Assembly: GCA_036971615.1 (NCBI GenBank)
Contig: JAYKKR010000001.1
Span: 1,612,001-1,676,000, forward strand
Reading direction: 5' to 3'
Length of the DNA: 64,000 bases
Source of the DNA: Amyloporia xantha
Taxonomy: Eukaryota; Basidiomycota; Agaricomycetes; Polyporales; Adustoporiaceae
Positions 11,742 to 23,211 of this stretch are shown piece after piece. Both the position numbers and the translations under genes were made by a program. The number at the start of each line of letters is the position of its first letter. The first letter of the stretch is position 1. Below the pieces are notes generated by a model that searched no databases, was not told where the DNA came from, and worked only from the letters and a program-made list of their open reading frames with translations.

Positions 11742-14700
11742 ATGACCTCTCCCACGGAACTGTATCTTCCTCCAGAACTCTCATATCCGATCAGGATTGT
11801 TGCTCATGCTGTTCGCGCCTCCGACACAGTTGGCCGCGGAACACAGCTGCTCAGCTATTCATTTACCCATAGCTCTCCCGATGCCGAACCTGAAAGTCGT
11901 TTCGGAACATGGGACTCTTCCATTGAAGGAACAGTCGACAGATGGGGCTTCAGGCCCGGAGAGACTGTTTCCGCACGCAAGGCTAGGGAAGTACCTGCTA
12001 TCTACATCACAGAGCCATGCAAGCATGGTGTGCAGATCGGAGGGCTATGCTGTCTCTGTGGTAAAGATATGACAGAGTGAGATGATTGCTCCTTTGTTGA
12101 CTTTCGAGAATGCTAAAAGGATGCCACAGTTATGACTACACGGGATTCTCGGACACATCTCGTGCGTCGATACAAATGACTCATCTGGCCAATGGCCCGT
12201 TGGTCTCATTCGAGGAGGCACAGCGCATCGAGCGAGAAACGGCGGAACATTTACTTCAAGCACACAAGTTGTCCTTGATTGTCGATCTTGATCAAACCAT
12301 TGTCCACGCCACGGTCGACCCTACTGTCGGTGAATGGATTGCTGAGGGAGAAGCATGGGAGGCGCGGCGGGCGAAGAAGGCTGAATCGGATGAAAACAAA
12401 GAGAATGATTCCGATGGCACAGTCTCTGATACCGACGATGAAGTGAACCCCAACTGGGAAGCGCTTAAGGACGTCAAGAAGTTCAGATTGGGTCCTGAAG
12501 CACTGGGCCAGCCGACTTTTCGCGGTCCAAGGAACAAGGGAAAGGACAAGGCCATCGAGAACGAGGGATGCATGTATTACATCAAACCTAGGTGCGTCCG
12601 AAGTGATTGTATGCGCGCATGTAGTCACCTAAATATGTCCCCAGACCTGGCTGGAAGGAGTTCTTGGAGATCATGTCGAAAAAGTACGAGATGCATGTCT
12701 ATACAATGGGTACGCGCGCATATGCCGAAGAGGTCTGTGCCGCCATTGATCCAGACGGCAAGTTCTTCGGTGGTCGTCTGCTCAGTCGAGACGAAAGCGG
12801 CAGTGAGTCTGACATCAGCAACTGTATTCCTGTGAATCTATCTAAAGAGTCTGTTTATGAGGCTTGACGCAGAAGAGCCTGCAACGATTATTTCCCACAG
12901 ATCAGTCGATGGTAGTTATCATTGACGATCGTGCTGATGTTTGGGAATGGAGCCCTAATCTCGTCAAAGTCATACCATGTGAGTGGCGTGCCTCCGCTAT
13001 TACGATCGGAATGTTGAGAGTGTTTTGTAGATGATTTTTTCATTGGTATTGGTGATATCAACTCCGCATTCTTACCAAAGCTGGACCCCATAACACCCCC
13101 CACTCTTCCTGGGCCCCCACCATCACCTGCAAAGGACTCGGCGAGCGAACTCCCGACATCAACGAGTAATGACCAGGAGACAGCACCTGTACCACCCTCC
13201 GAATCGCCTACTACACCTCCTTCACCCTCGCCCTCCCCATCACCATCTGCATCGACTACCCTGGTAGAGTCTCCCTCGTCTGAGGAGGTTGCAAAGAATG
13301 AAATCCTCAAGCAAAACACGATGGCTTTAGAGGCCCAAGTTGAAGAACGACCATTAGCGAAGAAGCAAGAAGCGCTGCAGGAGGCTTCTGTGGCGGATCA
13401 GAAAAATGGGCGACCTTCTCAGGAACCTGTCGATGGAGTCCCTCAGAGTGCGGGTCGGGCTGAAGACAAGGTTGTACGCAAGGCCCTTCTCAAGAATGAT
13501 GATATCGAGCTTGAGCGTGTTAGGAAGGTGTGTCTCTATGGCAACAAGGTGTTAATTATGTTGTTTAATTGTCTTTCAGATTTTGGAAGAGGTCCATTTA
13601 CGCTATTACGACGAGTACGACGCGCGTTCTTTGGCGCCCGAGGGCCCAAGGCACAAGAACAATAAACGGTCAGAGCCGGTTCTTTACGATGTCAGAGTAA
13701 GTCATCACTATAAAATGCTGGTCCACTATTCGTATGAAAGATCTAACATATCAAAGAGGATCATTCCTCGCATGCGGATGGATACCCTTGAGGGAGTCCA
13801 TATTTTATTCTCTAGTGTTATTCCTCTCGATACCCGACCAGAAGCCACTGAAATTTGGAAGACAGCCCATCAGTTCGGTGCCAAGTGCTATACCGAATTA
13901 TCAAACCGTATCACGCACGTAGTTGCTGCAAAGGTGATCTTCATACCTTTCGCCGATTTTGACATACTCATGTCTCCTTATAGCGCGGGACCCAGAAGGT
14001 TGACGCTGCACGAAGACTACGCAGTGTCAAGGTTGTGTGGCTCTCGTGGTTTACCGATTCAATAGCCCTCTGGCAGCGTCAGGACGAGACGCCATACTTG
14101 ATGGACCCGGATCCTCCGCCCCAAGCGAGCGCTGCGAGTCCTCCTTCGGATTCTCATCAGATTTCTTCTGATCCTGAACCGGATGCAGATGACTGGGACG
14201 AGGAGCGGGCTACGGCCGGTGGAGAGGGACTCGCGCTCGATGAAGTTAACTGGGATGAGATCAACGACGAAGTCGAGGCAGCGATGAACGAGAGCGACGA
14301 TGATGGTGCGAGTGAGCGGAGTGGGATGGGGAGCAGGAACGTCTCGGAGGATGAGGATACATGGACGGATGAGTCCAACAGCATCATCAGGTATGTTCCA
14401 TGGTCACATATCCCAGTCAAAATGCTAATACGCACTTGCATAATTTAGCAGCACGACCTCTTCTCCCAGAGGGAGGCGAAAACGACTGCGCAGTCTCACA
14501 CCTTCAGAGATTGGACTGAACGGCGAAGTGGACCCGGACGTGCTTCGTTCTCCTTTGGCCAAACGCAAGAAGATCACTGCCGAGCGTACTGGCACCTCTA
14601 AACTCAAAGAGGCCTTCACTGCCGCCGACCTTGCAACCAGAGTTCCCTCGGAGGATGATGAAAGCGTCGTGAAGGTGGCGACGCCAACAGGGATGGAGGA

Positions 14701-14818
14701 AGACGACACCGATGATTCTGATGACTCTGATGACTCGGACGATTCACGTATGGATGAAGACGACGATGACGACGAAGACGACTTCCTCGCTAGGGAGCTT
14801 GAGGAGGAATGGGGATAG
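11742..14818 (+). CDS. FCP1: RNA polymerase II CTD phosphatase Fcp1
   Basis: Nuclear serine phosphatase that removes phosphate from the Rpb1 C-terminal domain (Ser2-P) to recycle polymerase II. Nine exons give 879 residues: 11742-12076, 12130-12591, 12645-12802, 12862-12978, 13031-13527, 13580-13696, 13757-13933, 13984-14390 and 14449-14818. The catalytic DxDxT motif is DLDQT at about residues 164-168. The acid lobe continues through VYTMGTRAYAEEV and ends with VIIDDRADVWEWSPN. A BRCT domain spans roughly 560-640 (GVHILFSSVIPLDT to VVWLSWFTDS). A long Pro/Ser-rich linker sits between the two domains. The tail is very acidic, with DDS repeats, like the TFIIF/TFIIB-binding tails of orthologues. 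The last exon has a tandem NAGNAG acceptor at 14446-14451. Confidence 0.96.
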
Positions 14819-15079
14819 TAATCTGTTCTCCGCACAGACATGATTACGAACATTGGTACGAGGATGCCTCACGTTTCACGACGCCTTTTCATACGCACCT
14901 GCATATTCAATGGTTCTGTGTAGCTGACAGTTAATTTAGGACTCGACTAAGCTCTCAGCATGTAGCGATTTAGTGTACTTTATGTATATGTGCCTGCAAA
15001 CAACATAGAATGGTTTTCTCTCGTCGCCTGGATGTGATGATGGCTGTTGTTCTGTGTGTATAAATTATTATAGTATTTG

Positions 15080-15968
15080 TTATACCCGAGATTCTAAATC
15101 CAGTTTGTACAAGTTCCACAGCTCTTGCACACTACTACCTGTGAGATCCCTGAATATTGACTCGCTATATATCCGGTCCTTCAGCCCTAGATTCAAATTG
15201 CGGACCGTGCCCTTGCCACATTGTTTCTCGATCCAGTCGAGGAAAAATGCAGTCGTTTCATACCCTGCATCCCACTTCGTCCCACGCCTTTCTTTCCAGT
15301 GCGGCGCACCCAGTCCAGCGCGCAAGCGGACCCAATCTAGAGCGTTTCGAATCAGCCATTTAGGCAGACATTCTTCTCGGTCAAGTATGTCAGGCGCAAG
15401 TACGCACCCGCCACACCTTCGATCAGGCCTCCAGGACACGTCCCGTTTGCATCGTACTGGTAGCAGTGCACCATCTCATGCGTGAGCACACCGCGAATCT
15501 CGTCCTTCGCGCGAGCGGCGCTTGTCTTGACGTGGTTCAGCGAGAGGTGGATCTCCTTGTGTGTGCGCGAGCCGGTGGTGTAGGCTACACCGGGCATGGA
15601 GCGGAGGACGAGGAGGATGGTTTGGACACTGGACGTGTTGCAGGATTAGTTGGTGCATGAACAGTCCGGGAAGTCCGGGCGAATGCAGCAACTCACTTCG
15701 TGGGCGCGTCTTGCAATGTGTAGAGCCAGCTACATACTGCGACCACTGCGTCCTTCAGCACATCCGACGGATGGACGTGCTGGAAGAACAGACGGGCGCC
15801 CGGATGAGAGAGTTCTTCGACTCGCAGCTCCAAGTTGGGTATCAACCAGGTCGTCAGCGGGATTGGCAGGTAGACAGGTGCATAGAGGTCTTCTGAGCTG
15901 TCCTGCGAGTCCTTGCCTCTGTCTCTGTCCGCACGACTGTCGCTCTCTGGTCGTGGTGGAGGTGGCAT
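15080..15968 (-). CDS. BSP-family putative zinc metalloprotease (peptidase of plants and bacteria)
   Basis: Belongs to the basic-secretory-protein family of putative zinc peptidases. Minus-strand exons 15968-15697, 15628-15408 and 15336-15080 give 249 residues. The signature is IRGVLTHEMVHCYQ, which holds the HExxH zinc site, followed by GTCPGGLIEGVAD and the WVRLRAGLGAPHW and KWDAGYETTAFFLDW blocks, all in family order. I chose the start at 15968 (MPPPPRPESD). The same frame is open up to an ATG at 16067, which would add a hydrophobic stretch, so the N-terminus is uncertain. No clear signal peptide is present with the shorter start. Biological substrate unknown. Confidence 0.85.
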
Positions 15969-16261
15969 TCTCAGAGGGAGCGCATGGCGGTACGCCGCCG
16001 GGTAAACAACTACAGCGACTACCATAAACGTCGCGCGTATCGTCGATGAATCTCCGATCGCGCACAAGCTCGTGAATACCCCGCATAGTCCATTAATGGA
16101 CTAGATAATTCATGCGAGCATAGCAGGACAGCAGAACATGCATAGCACGAAGAGCATTACGGTATACAAACCAGTAAGAGTATAATACAGCCATAGCCAC
16201 GATGGTCGATGGGTAATTGAGTGAGCGCTGTCCTCCAGAACTCGCCTCGTAGACGTACACT

Positions 16262-17023
16262 TCATGTACGCATCCTCGCTGCGACTTCCACTTTCCGAAC
16301 TTCCTGTTTGAGAGCATCGTTCCCCTCCTCCAAGAAGCGAATATACTCTCGTGCCTTGAACAAGATCCCACTCTTCCCTTTGCTCCCTCTGCCCCGACCT
16401 CCGCTGCCCTTTGGCCGCCCCCTCGTTGGCATCCCACTGCCGGGCGGCGCACCAGCCGGGGCCAGTAGGCCAGTGAGCTGCAAGTAGCCCTCGCGGATCG
16501 CGTTCCTGCGCTTCTGCTCCGACAGGATGTGATTGAGTCGCTTCTGAGGAGGAGAGAGCGTGCTCTTGGCTCGCATGAGCGCTGCCTCTGATGACAGTGC
16601 TGGCACCGGGGGAGTCGGAACGGATGCAGAAGATTCGGAAGGGGTAGACGAGGAAGCCTCGCTGCGGGGAAGACTGGCTCTCGGATCCAGTTGCTGGTGA
16701 CCCATAGGCAGTTGGACATTATCACTTGGCCCATTGAACAGAGCAGACGTAGATGCTATTTGCTGCTGCTGTGATGGTGGAGGTGCCGGCGGTGCGTCAA
16801 GATGGGTATCGGGGTAAGGAACATGCTGTGGGTCGACGTCCAAATCCCAATTAAAGATGTCGAGGAAGCCGAAAAAGTCTGTGGTCTCGGATGGAGAGAA
16901 GAGGTCAGCGGAAGGGGGTATGGGTGGGGGTGAGGGGAAAAGGTTGTGGAAAGCAGGCGGGAAGAACTGTGCGTCGTCGAAGGGGATGTGCGAGTGGAGG
17001 GGAGCCTGGCCCGAGTGCGACAT
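16262..17023 (-). CDS. Basic helix-loop-helix transcription factor
   Basis: Single-exon gene, 253 residues with the start used here. The C-terminal bHLH region reads RLNHILSEQKRRNAIREGY (basic region with the E-x-x-R type contact pattern), then a long Gly/Pro-rich loop, then the second helix KAREYIRFLEEGNDALKQEV. The N-terminal half is Pro/Ser/Phe-rich and looks like an activation region. The frame stays open to 17287, but that would overlap the divergent Zn2Cys6 gene starting at 17232, so the ATG at 17023 is preferred. Target genes are unknown. The long loop recalls fungal Ino2/Ino4-like and SREBP-like proteins, but I cannot place it further. Confidence 0.8.
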   Translation of the reverse strand: MSHSGQAPLHSHIPFDDAQFFPPAFHNLFPSPPPIPPSADLFSPSETTDFFGFLDIFNWDLDVDPQHVPYPDTHLDAPPAPPPSQQQQIASTSALFNGPSDNVQLPMGHQQLDPRASLPRSEASSSTPSESSASVPTPPVPALSSEAALMRAKSTLSPPQKRLNHILSEQKRRNAIREGYLQLTGLLAPAGAPPGSGMPTRGRPKGSGGRGRGSKGKSGILFKAREYIRFLEEGNDALKQEVRKVEVAARMRT

Positions 17024-17231
17024 GGGAGGAGAGAGTGAGGCCGGAAGAGCAGGGACCGGATGGCCGATGGTATGGACAGGGGCGCCCGAGACGGGCCGAG
17101 AATGCGGCTGTGAGTGGGAATAGGACCGGCATTGGCCGGGGATGGACGGCGGGAATGGACGGCAGGGGACACATAAACCGCCAGACCCCGCTCGCCAGGT
17201 CTGCCGCTCCGAAGCACCGCCCATCACCTCC

Positions 17232-18018
17232 ATGTCGGCCCTCAGCGAGGCCTCCACGCCGGCCCAGGACACGGCCCCTCCGTCCATCGATACTCAACAC
17301 CTCCACCAGGCCCAGCTCACCAATGACCTCCAGCCAATGCAGAATGGCGCTAGCTCCGGCTCTGCCAGCGACAGTGGCCGCAAACGTGAGTCCACTTCAT
17401 CGCTCGTTCTTCAATGCTGACCGTCTAACTCTCAGCCAAAGCTCCGTCAGTCCGCCGCGCATGCACAGCGTGTCACGCCGGCAAGACCAGGTGCAGCGAA
17501 GTGCTTCCATGTCAAGTACGAACATCTTCGTATATGTCCTGGCCTTGGCTGACGGATAGGGACTATCGTAGAGCTGTCTGAAGAGGGGTCTAGGGCAGTC
17601 GTGCGCGTATCCCGATCCAGACGCAGATACTTCTCAGAATCAGCAACCACCGCGTACGTCCCCACTCCTTAGCAGTTATGTGAACGTCGCTATACCACGC
17701 TCGACATCCTCAGCGCAGGTTGCGTTCGCACCCCCTCCCATGCCCTACCCTCCCCCACCCATGCACAATCTCGGCCATCCGCATTACTACGACTATAACA
17801 ACGCATTTGCCAACGCGTCGACTTCTTCCTTCCGGCCAAGCAAGCGGCCACGGAATCTCACCGAGGAGGAAGCTGCTGCCATCACGCGCAACTTCTCTCG
17901 TGGTGACTTCTTCGTCGGCACCAGTGCGCCAGTGCGCATCGACCCTCGCCTTCCAGTGAGGCTGACGCTAGCCGAAGGAGATCAAGTTCACTTCTCGATC
18001 GGTGAGGCGATGGTCTAG
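17232..18018 (+). CDS. Small Zn2Cys6 transcription factor
   Basis: Fungal binuclear zinc cluster protein of 226 residues. Exons: 17232-17385, 17436-17515 and 17572-18018. The zinc cluster is split by introns and reads CTACHAGKTRC, SEVLPC, then SCLKRGLGQSC, giving the C-x2-C-x6-C-x5-C-x2-C-x8-C spacing near residues 60-90. There is no fungal-specific middle homology region, so it is unusually short for a Zn2Cys6 regulator. Its C-terminal half contains a Pro-rich stretch and a KRPRNLTEEEA basic motif. The coding starts of this gene and the bHLH gene are about 210 bp apart, implying a shared promoter. Confidence 0.85.
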
Positions 18019-18252
18019 GTTCCAGTCTGTACTATAGTTGGTCAAGTCGTTGAAGGACTATGTATTTTTGGCTGTGTTGCATCTTGTTTTGTTGGTAGTT
18101 TGAAATCGCATCTCGCTTTCGCGTCTTCGTTGTATAGGGAAAATTCACTACAGTCATTGAGTTTATGCACATGCTCGTCGGGGTAAAACTTGTAGAAACA
18201 AGCATGATATCTATGCAATGACGCTGCATTGCAATAGAAATACAAAAAGATC

Positions 18253-18355
18253 TGACGAGAGTGGGATTCGAACCCACGCCCTTTCGGACCAGATTTCGAA
18301 GGTTCAAGTCCCAAACACCTTAGTCTGGCGCCTTAGACCGCTCGGCCATCTCGCC
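18253..18355 (-). tRNA. tRNA-Leu(AAG) with a 23-nt intron
   Basis: Read on the minus strand from 18355 to 18253. The acceptor stem pairs GGCGAGA with TCTCGTC (one G-U). The anticodon stem is CCAGA/TCTGG. The loop holds AAG at 18321-18319. A 23-nt intron (18317-18295) starts one base after the anticodon, the normal position 37/38. A long class II variable arm follows, then the T arm GTGGG-TTCGAATC-CCAC and discriminator A. The type II arm and anticodon make it leucine (reads CUU/CUC). Confidence 0.93.
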
Positions 18356-18480
18356 ATATTTCGAACCACTACTGGCTCTTCATAGACAGAACGTCCTGGC
18401 TCGGAACCATTTCGCTCAACATTGTGTGAAGTACAACCGCCGCGAGTGTGACGAACTGTCTGCCTATCTGTGCGCAATAT

Positions 18481-21400
18481 TCAATCATCTCCAAACATGA
18501 TCCTGAGATTCTCCACACTCTCTGGATCTCCATCGCCTTTTCCACGGAATGCTTCCTTCACGATGGCGGTCTTCCTCTTTTGTATCTGCAAAATGCGGCC
18601 CTCGATAGTTCCCGATATCTACAAAGACAATTGCGCTTAGCGGTAGCCACAGAACGACTGCAAACCGCTCACTATAAAGTGTTTCACATATACGGGCCTC
18701 TCTTGGCCGATTCTATGCACCCGGTCGACAGCTAAAAGCACATACGATTTGTAAGAAGGGCAGAAATCACTGCAAAAGGACATGCCTTGGTTCTCAGTGG
18801 CAGCATTCCACCAGCAATCCATCTGAAGTACTGAGTCAAAACACGCTTGAATCGAAGGTACTATGCAAAACGCACCATGAATACGTGATTGGCGTTTGTC
18901 AACTATACGGGGTTAAGTCAATCTCATCCAGCGAGCGCAAAAGCGCGAATGCTGCGTGACTCACGTTGAGCCCAACACCACCGGCTTTCAAGCTTACGAT
19001 AAGGACTTTCGGTGCTTCTGATGCAGCCTTAAACTCTGTTACAGCTTCGCTCCTCTTTTTCACATCCATGGAACCGTCGAATCTGAACCATGCCAGGTGC
19101 TCTCGTTCTAATACTGCCTGAATGAGATCAAGGAAACTTGTGAACTGAGAGAAGACGACGGCTCGGAAGCAAGGGTCTTGATCTCTCAACCGTCCTGTGA
19201 CCTGCTAAGTATTATTTATCTCAGCTAACGCAAGGTACTTACTCAAGTTCTGCAGCAATGCCTCCAGCTTTGTCGATGAGCGGAAGTCGTTGCGGCGGAG
19301 TGTCACTTTCGACTGATTATCGTCTCTTGCAGCATCACCACCAGATCCTTTCGTTCGCACGACTTCCAAGAGGTCGCTTTCCTAAACTAATGTTACTGCA
19401 TTGCGCGTTTGATAGTATGGTGCACAAACCTTCACGGGGCCTCGCGCACATGTAGGACACCTGCCATCTTCACCCTTTTCCCGGCAAGTCTCAATGAACG
19501 CTACAATGCAGTCTTTACAGCTGCGACAATTGTGAGATGCAGAACGTTGCCATGACCGACCAGGCGCACCATTGATGCATACAAGTAGGTATGATTGCGG
19601 GTGATTCCATCACGTCAAAGCATATAGGGCATTCACGCTCCTCTTCCTGACTGAGATTAGCGAGCACGCCCTCGGCGTACACCTTGCCATCGGTTACAGC
19701 ATCGTCGCCTTGACCAAATCGTTTAATAAGAGTGTTGACATCGACGTTTCCGTCCTTGGACTCTTGCTTGAGATCAGTCTTGTTCGAGAGTACCAGGTTG
19801 GGGTGTAGAACAGCTCGACGCAATCTGGAAGAGTCTCAGAAAATTTGGTTATGATGATATGTGTCTTCTCGAATGCTTACTTCATCAACATGGCCAAAAT
19901 GTGTGTGTAGTTCCTGCTCACGAGACCCTTATCATTCAAACGTTCAAAGTCCTTCTTTGCGTCAGAGTACAGGGAGTCGTATATCTTCCTTTCCAAAGGG
20001 GAAAACTCGAGGCTCTCCACCACAACCTGACCGAGGCTCAGTAATTGAGCACTCAGGATGATGAAATATCATACCTCTTTGGGAGGAAGCTCTACAATCT
20101 TCTTTCCGTCTGTATCGCGCATGTCCTTCGTCCGTCTCAGCAGTACACTTTCGAGAATGATCTGCACCACTTCAACAGCCTTGGGATCCCGAGCGAGGAA
20201 AGGCAGACTTATGAACCTAGACCAGGGACTTCAGGCAAAATGCGAGCTATAATTACCACGCACTTACGAGCGGAAGAATGTGTAATTGGACCAAGGAGTG
20301 AAATCAAGGAATTTACTGTGTAGAAAGTCGTCAGATAGCCACTGATGAAGTGCGGTCATTCGATACTAACAGTAATGAATAAAGATCCTCCAGCCGATTG
20401 ACGATGGGCGTGCCTTCGTTCGAAGATGTCAGCAATTGACGCAAATATACTAGGCATCTCTACCTGTGACGGCCCATCTCCGCCTTGCTTGCAATGCATA
20501 TACAGCACGCGCAGTTTTACTTTGCCGAGATTTACAGTGATGAGCCTCATCGAGGATAACCCCTAAGGTGAATAGATTAGAATGGACTTTAACAAGGGCT
20601 AAAGATTGACTTACGGAGCCATTCAGCTACAATAATCAGAAGCCCGTGAGACGTGAAACACACACTTCTTTGACATATGCTTCATGGTACGCACTCTCGA
20701 AGATGGCAGGCATCACGCCTTCGTTTGCCTTCTCTGATTTCGAATGTTCCGAGACAAGGGTCCCATACGATGTGATGACAACATCGACTGGATCGTCGCC
20801 GTCGAGAGCAGACTCAAGGTCAATTCGATTCTGACTGTGCCATATGAGAATCTTGAGTGTTCCGGGCTTGCTCGACCGCTGCAACTCCTCGGACCATTGT
20901 GACATTAATGAAGTAGGAGCAACGATGAGCGTGGCAGAAGGACCTCTTGGGGGTCGCTTGTCTGACTTATTCATAGGGCGAAACGCGTTGTTTAGTTTCA
21001 GCTGACGTTTCTTTGATGCCTTGCTGGAATTCGGGTCGGCCCTCGGTTCTTCTGGCTCTCGAGCAGTCTGTAGAAGGGCCGACAACATGATCGTCTTACC
21101 CATGCCCACTGCATTTCTGCGTTAGTACAGGGCTCCCACCGACAGGACAGTACGCACTTTCTGGAGCCATGGTATGGGATAAGAGCAAAATAAAAATCAG
21201 AGAGCATTATCGGTAGTAGCTGGAAACCACGTTACCGTCTCTGAAAATAACTTCATGAGTGCACAGGTAGCAGAAGAAGGCAACAGCACATACGCGAGAA
21301 TGCCGCCTCGGCTTGTCCGCTCTGCCTTGGGAAACACTAAGCTCAATTCGCCGGAGTATTCGTTGAAGTAGAAGGCCTTTTCGTCTACCGTCCAGTCGAT

Positions 21401-23043
21401 TACGCCTCCATTGGGTTCCAGCGGAAAAACGTATCTTCTTCAGGGTTAGATAAAGACAAGACAGAGTACTGGATAGACACACTCTTTCCACAGAGGATGT
21501 AGAGAACATTCTTCTCGTGCTGATACAGCGCCAGACTCTATAGAGTACATCCAACTTTGTACCGTCTGAATTCAGTAGCAAATAGCGGATCTTCGAATAT
21601 GAAGCTCACAGCAATGCCTGCTTCTGATACGGTCGAAGATTCAAGGTAAAGGAGTCAGCAGGGTCCATCTCGCCTAATTGTTGATCGTTTTCTTGCGCCC
21701 TGCCAACCAGGATTTATGTCCAGCAATATAAAGTGACTGAAAAACTGACGTACCTCTTATAAATGAGATTAAGCTCGTTTTCAGACAGGTCTTCTCCATC
21801 CGCTTCGACGGCGACCTCTTCTCCATCGCCAACAATCTCGGTTTTGATGTCTTTCTTATCTTTTTTGGTCCCTCGTCTTTGAGTGAGCACTTCCAAGTCT
21901 TTCGGATCTAGTTCTTCCTGTGGCTTATGAGTGAAACCACCACCTCTGCGAGGTTCGAGGCCAAGAGTATCAAACAAGCTAAGCAACGCGTGCTTGCGTT
22001 CGCGCAGCATCTGCTCGGTAGAAGTCTCCTGTCCTTCATTGAACATAGTCTGCGCTTTCTCATCTGACGACATGCTGGATGTTTTGAAGGCAGACGCCTT
22101 GATGTACACAGAAAGCGAGACAATGAGATCTGCACCCGAATGCAGTGTGTTGGGACAATCCACGATAGTACTTCTTCTGAAGTCAATGATATCTGTGTAT
22201 ACGGTGAAGGAAAGCTCGTACGGCATGCCTAGAAATTTAGGCCCACCTAGGTCAAGTAGCTTGGACACCCAAGAAGCGACATCTTGCGGCAGCCGTCCAA
22301 ACTCTGGCAGAAAGGAATAAATGCAGGCCCCTGTAAAAAGAAAAACAGGACCAACCAAAGCCCCTCTTGTTTGTCAAGCGGACGACAGTGTCTTGTTTCT
22401 TCTTCGAGGACTTCACCGGCTGTGGCTTCAGCATGGTGGCGATGGAGATTTGTTTCTTGCCTCCTTTACTTTTGACATTCTTCACGTTGGGCCTTTTAGC
22501 TTCTGATAGACTTTGATCATCCGGGTTATCTCGCTCGATACGTATCTCATCTCCCGGTTTCACGTAGCCTGTTCCTCGAACAGTGCTCCAAGCATTTCCC
22601 ACTAGGAAAGACCCCAGATATGCGGACACGAAGGCCGAGGAAGACGCACTGTCAGCCGGAGGGGAGAGCTTACGCTTCTTCGCAGGAGGTTCATTGGAGG
22701 TTTCGGACACAACAGGAGAAGGTGTTCTCGTCCTACGGATCGAATACGTGCTGGAAACACTGGAAGCTCTGGGGGTCTCATCGGGTTGTGGTATTCCCAT
22801 ATCTTCTGATAGCTCTGCTAAGTCATCTTGGATCTGTGTATCTTCGAGAAAGGATGCCTCAGTCGGCATAGCGTCTTCGTCGTCACTGTCGGCAAAGAAG
22901 AGTGGTCTGTCTTCGGACTGTGCACGATGTTGTGCCTTGACCGATGAAGGATGCTCGACTTCGCGTACATTTCTTTGTACGTCTCCTTCGACGAGAGAGC
23001 CCATAAAGGACGTAGAAGGTTGGTTACCGAGAGATGTAGACAT
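18481..23043 (-). CDS. RAD5: RAD5-type SNF2 helicase and RING ubiquitin ligase
   Basis: Post-replication repair factor: a SNF2 translocase that also acts with Ubc13-Mms2 to polyubiquitinate PCNA. I model 20 exons, 1142 residues: 23043-22356, 22303-21754, 21699-21610, 21554-21483, 21434-21294, 21116-20695, 20626-20615, 20562-20464, 20413-20371, 20315-20268, 20216-20075, 20026-19881, 19824-19570, 19520-19430, 19381-19243, 19194-18965, 18902-18876, 18822-18786, 18731-18673 and 18618-18481. A HIRAN-like region (exons 1-2) comes first. Walker A GMGKT and the DEAH box (VILDEAHHC) follow. The RING (CPICFD to CPTC) interrupts the helicase, and motif VI (DRVHRIGQ) is near the end. The frame is also open to an ATG at 23244, but that would overlap CCT7. 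One intron is GC-AG and one exon is 12 nt. At the RING the only usable donor gives HQCC instead of the usual HQWC. Confidence 0.93.
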
Positions 23044-23093
23044 GCTAGGTCGCGCAGCGCGTCCGCGTCTTGTGCATATAAAATCCTCAGCCA

Positions 23094-23105
23094 CCGACGC
23101 GTCGG
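23094..23105. promoter_or_regulatory. MluI cell-cycle box palindrome between RAD5 and CCT7
   Basis: The 12-bp perfect palindrome CCGACGCGTCGG contains the MCB core ACGCGT. It lies 51 bp upstream of the preferred RAD5 start and 107 bp upstream of the CCT7 ATG. MCB elements bind MBF (Mbp1/Swi6) and typify DNA replication and repair genes. A plus-strand TATAAA occurs just before it (about 23077-23082). Seen in sequence; the binding factor is inference. Confidence 0.45.
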
Positions 23106-23211
23106 CATCAAAATAAACGTCAACTAACGCCGGGACGACTATTGCAGATTCCCTTTTCAATTCATCGCTAGAACCGCCTATACTGACAGAAATATGCAGC
23201 GCGGTCTCCCT

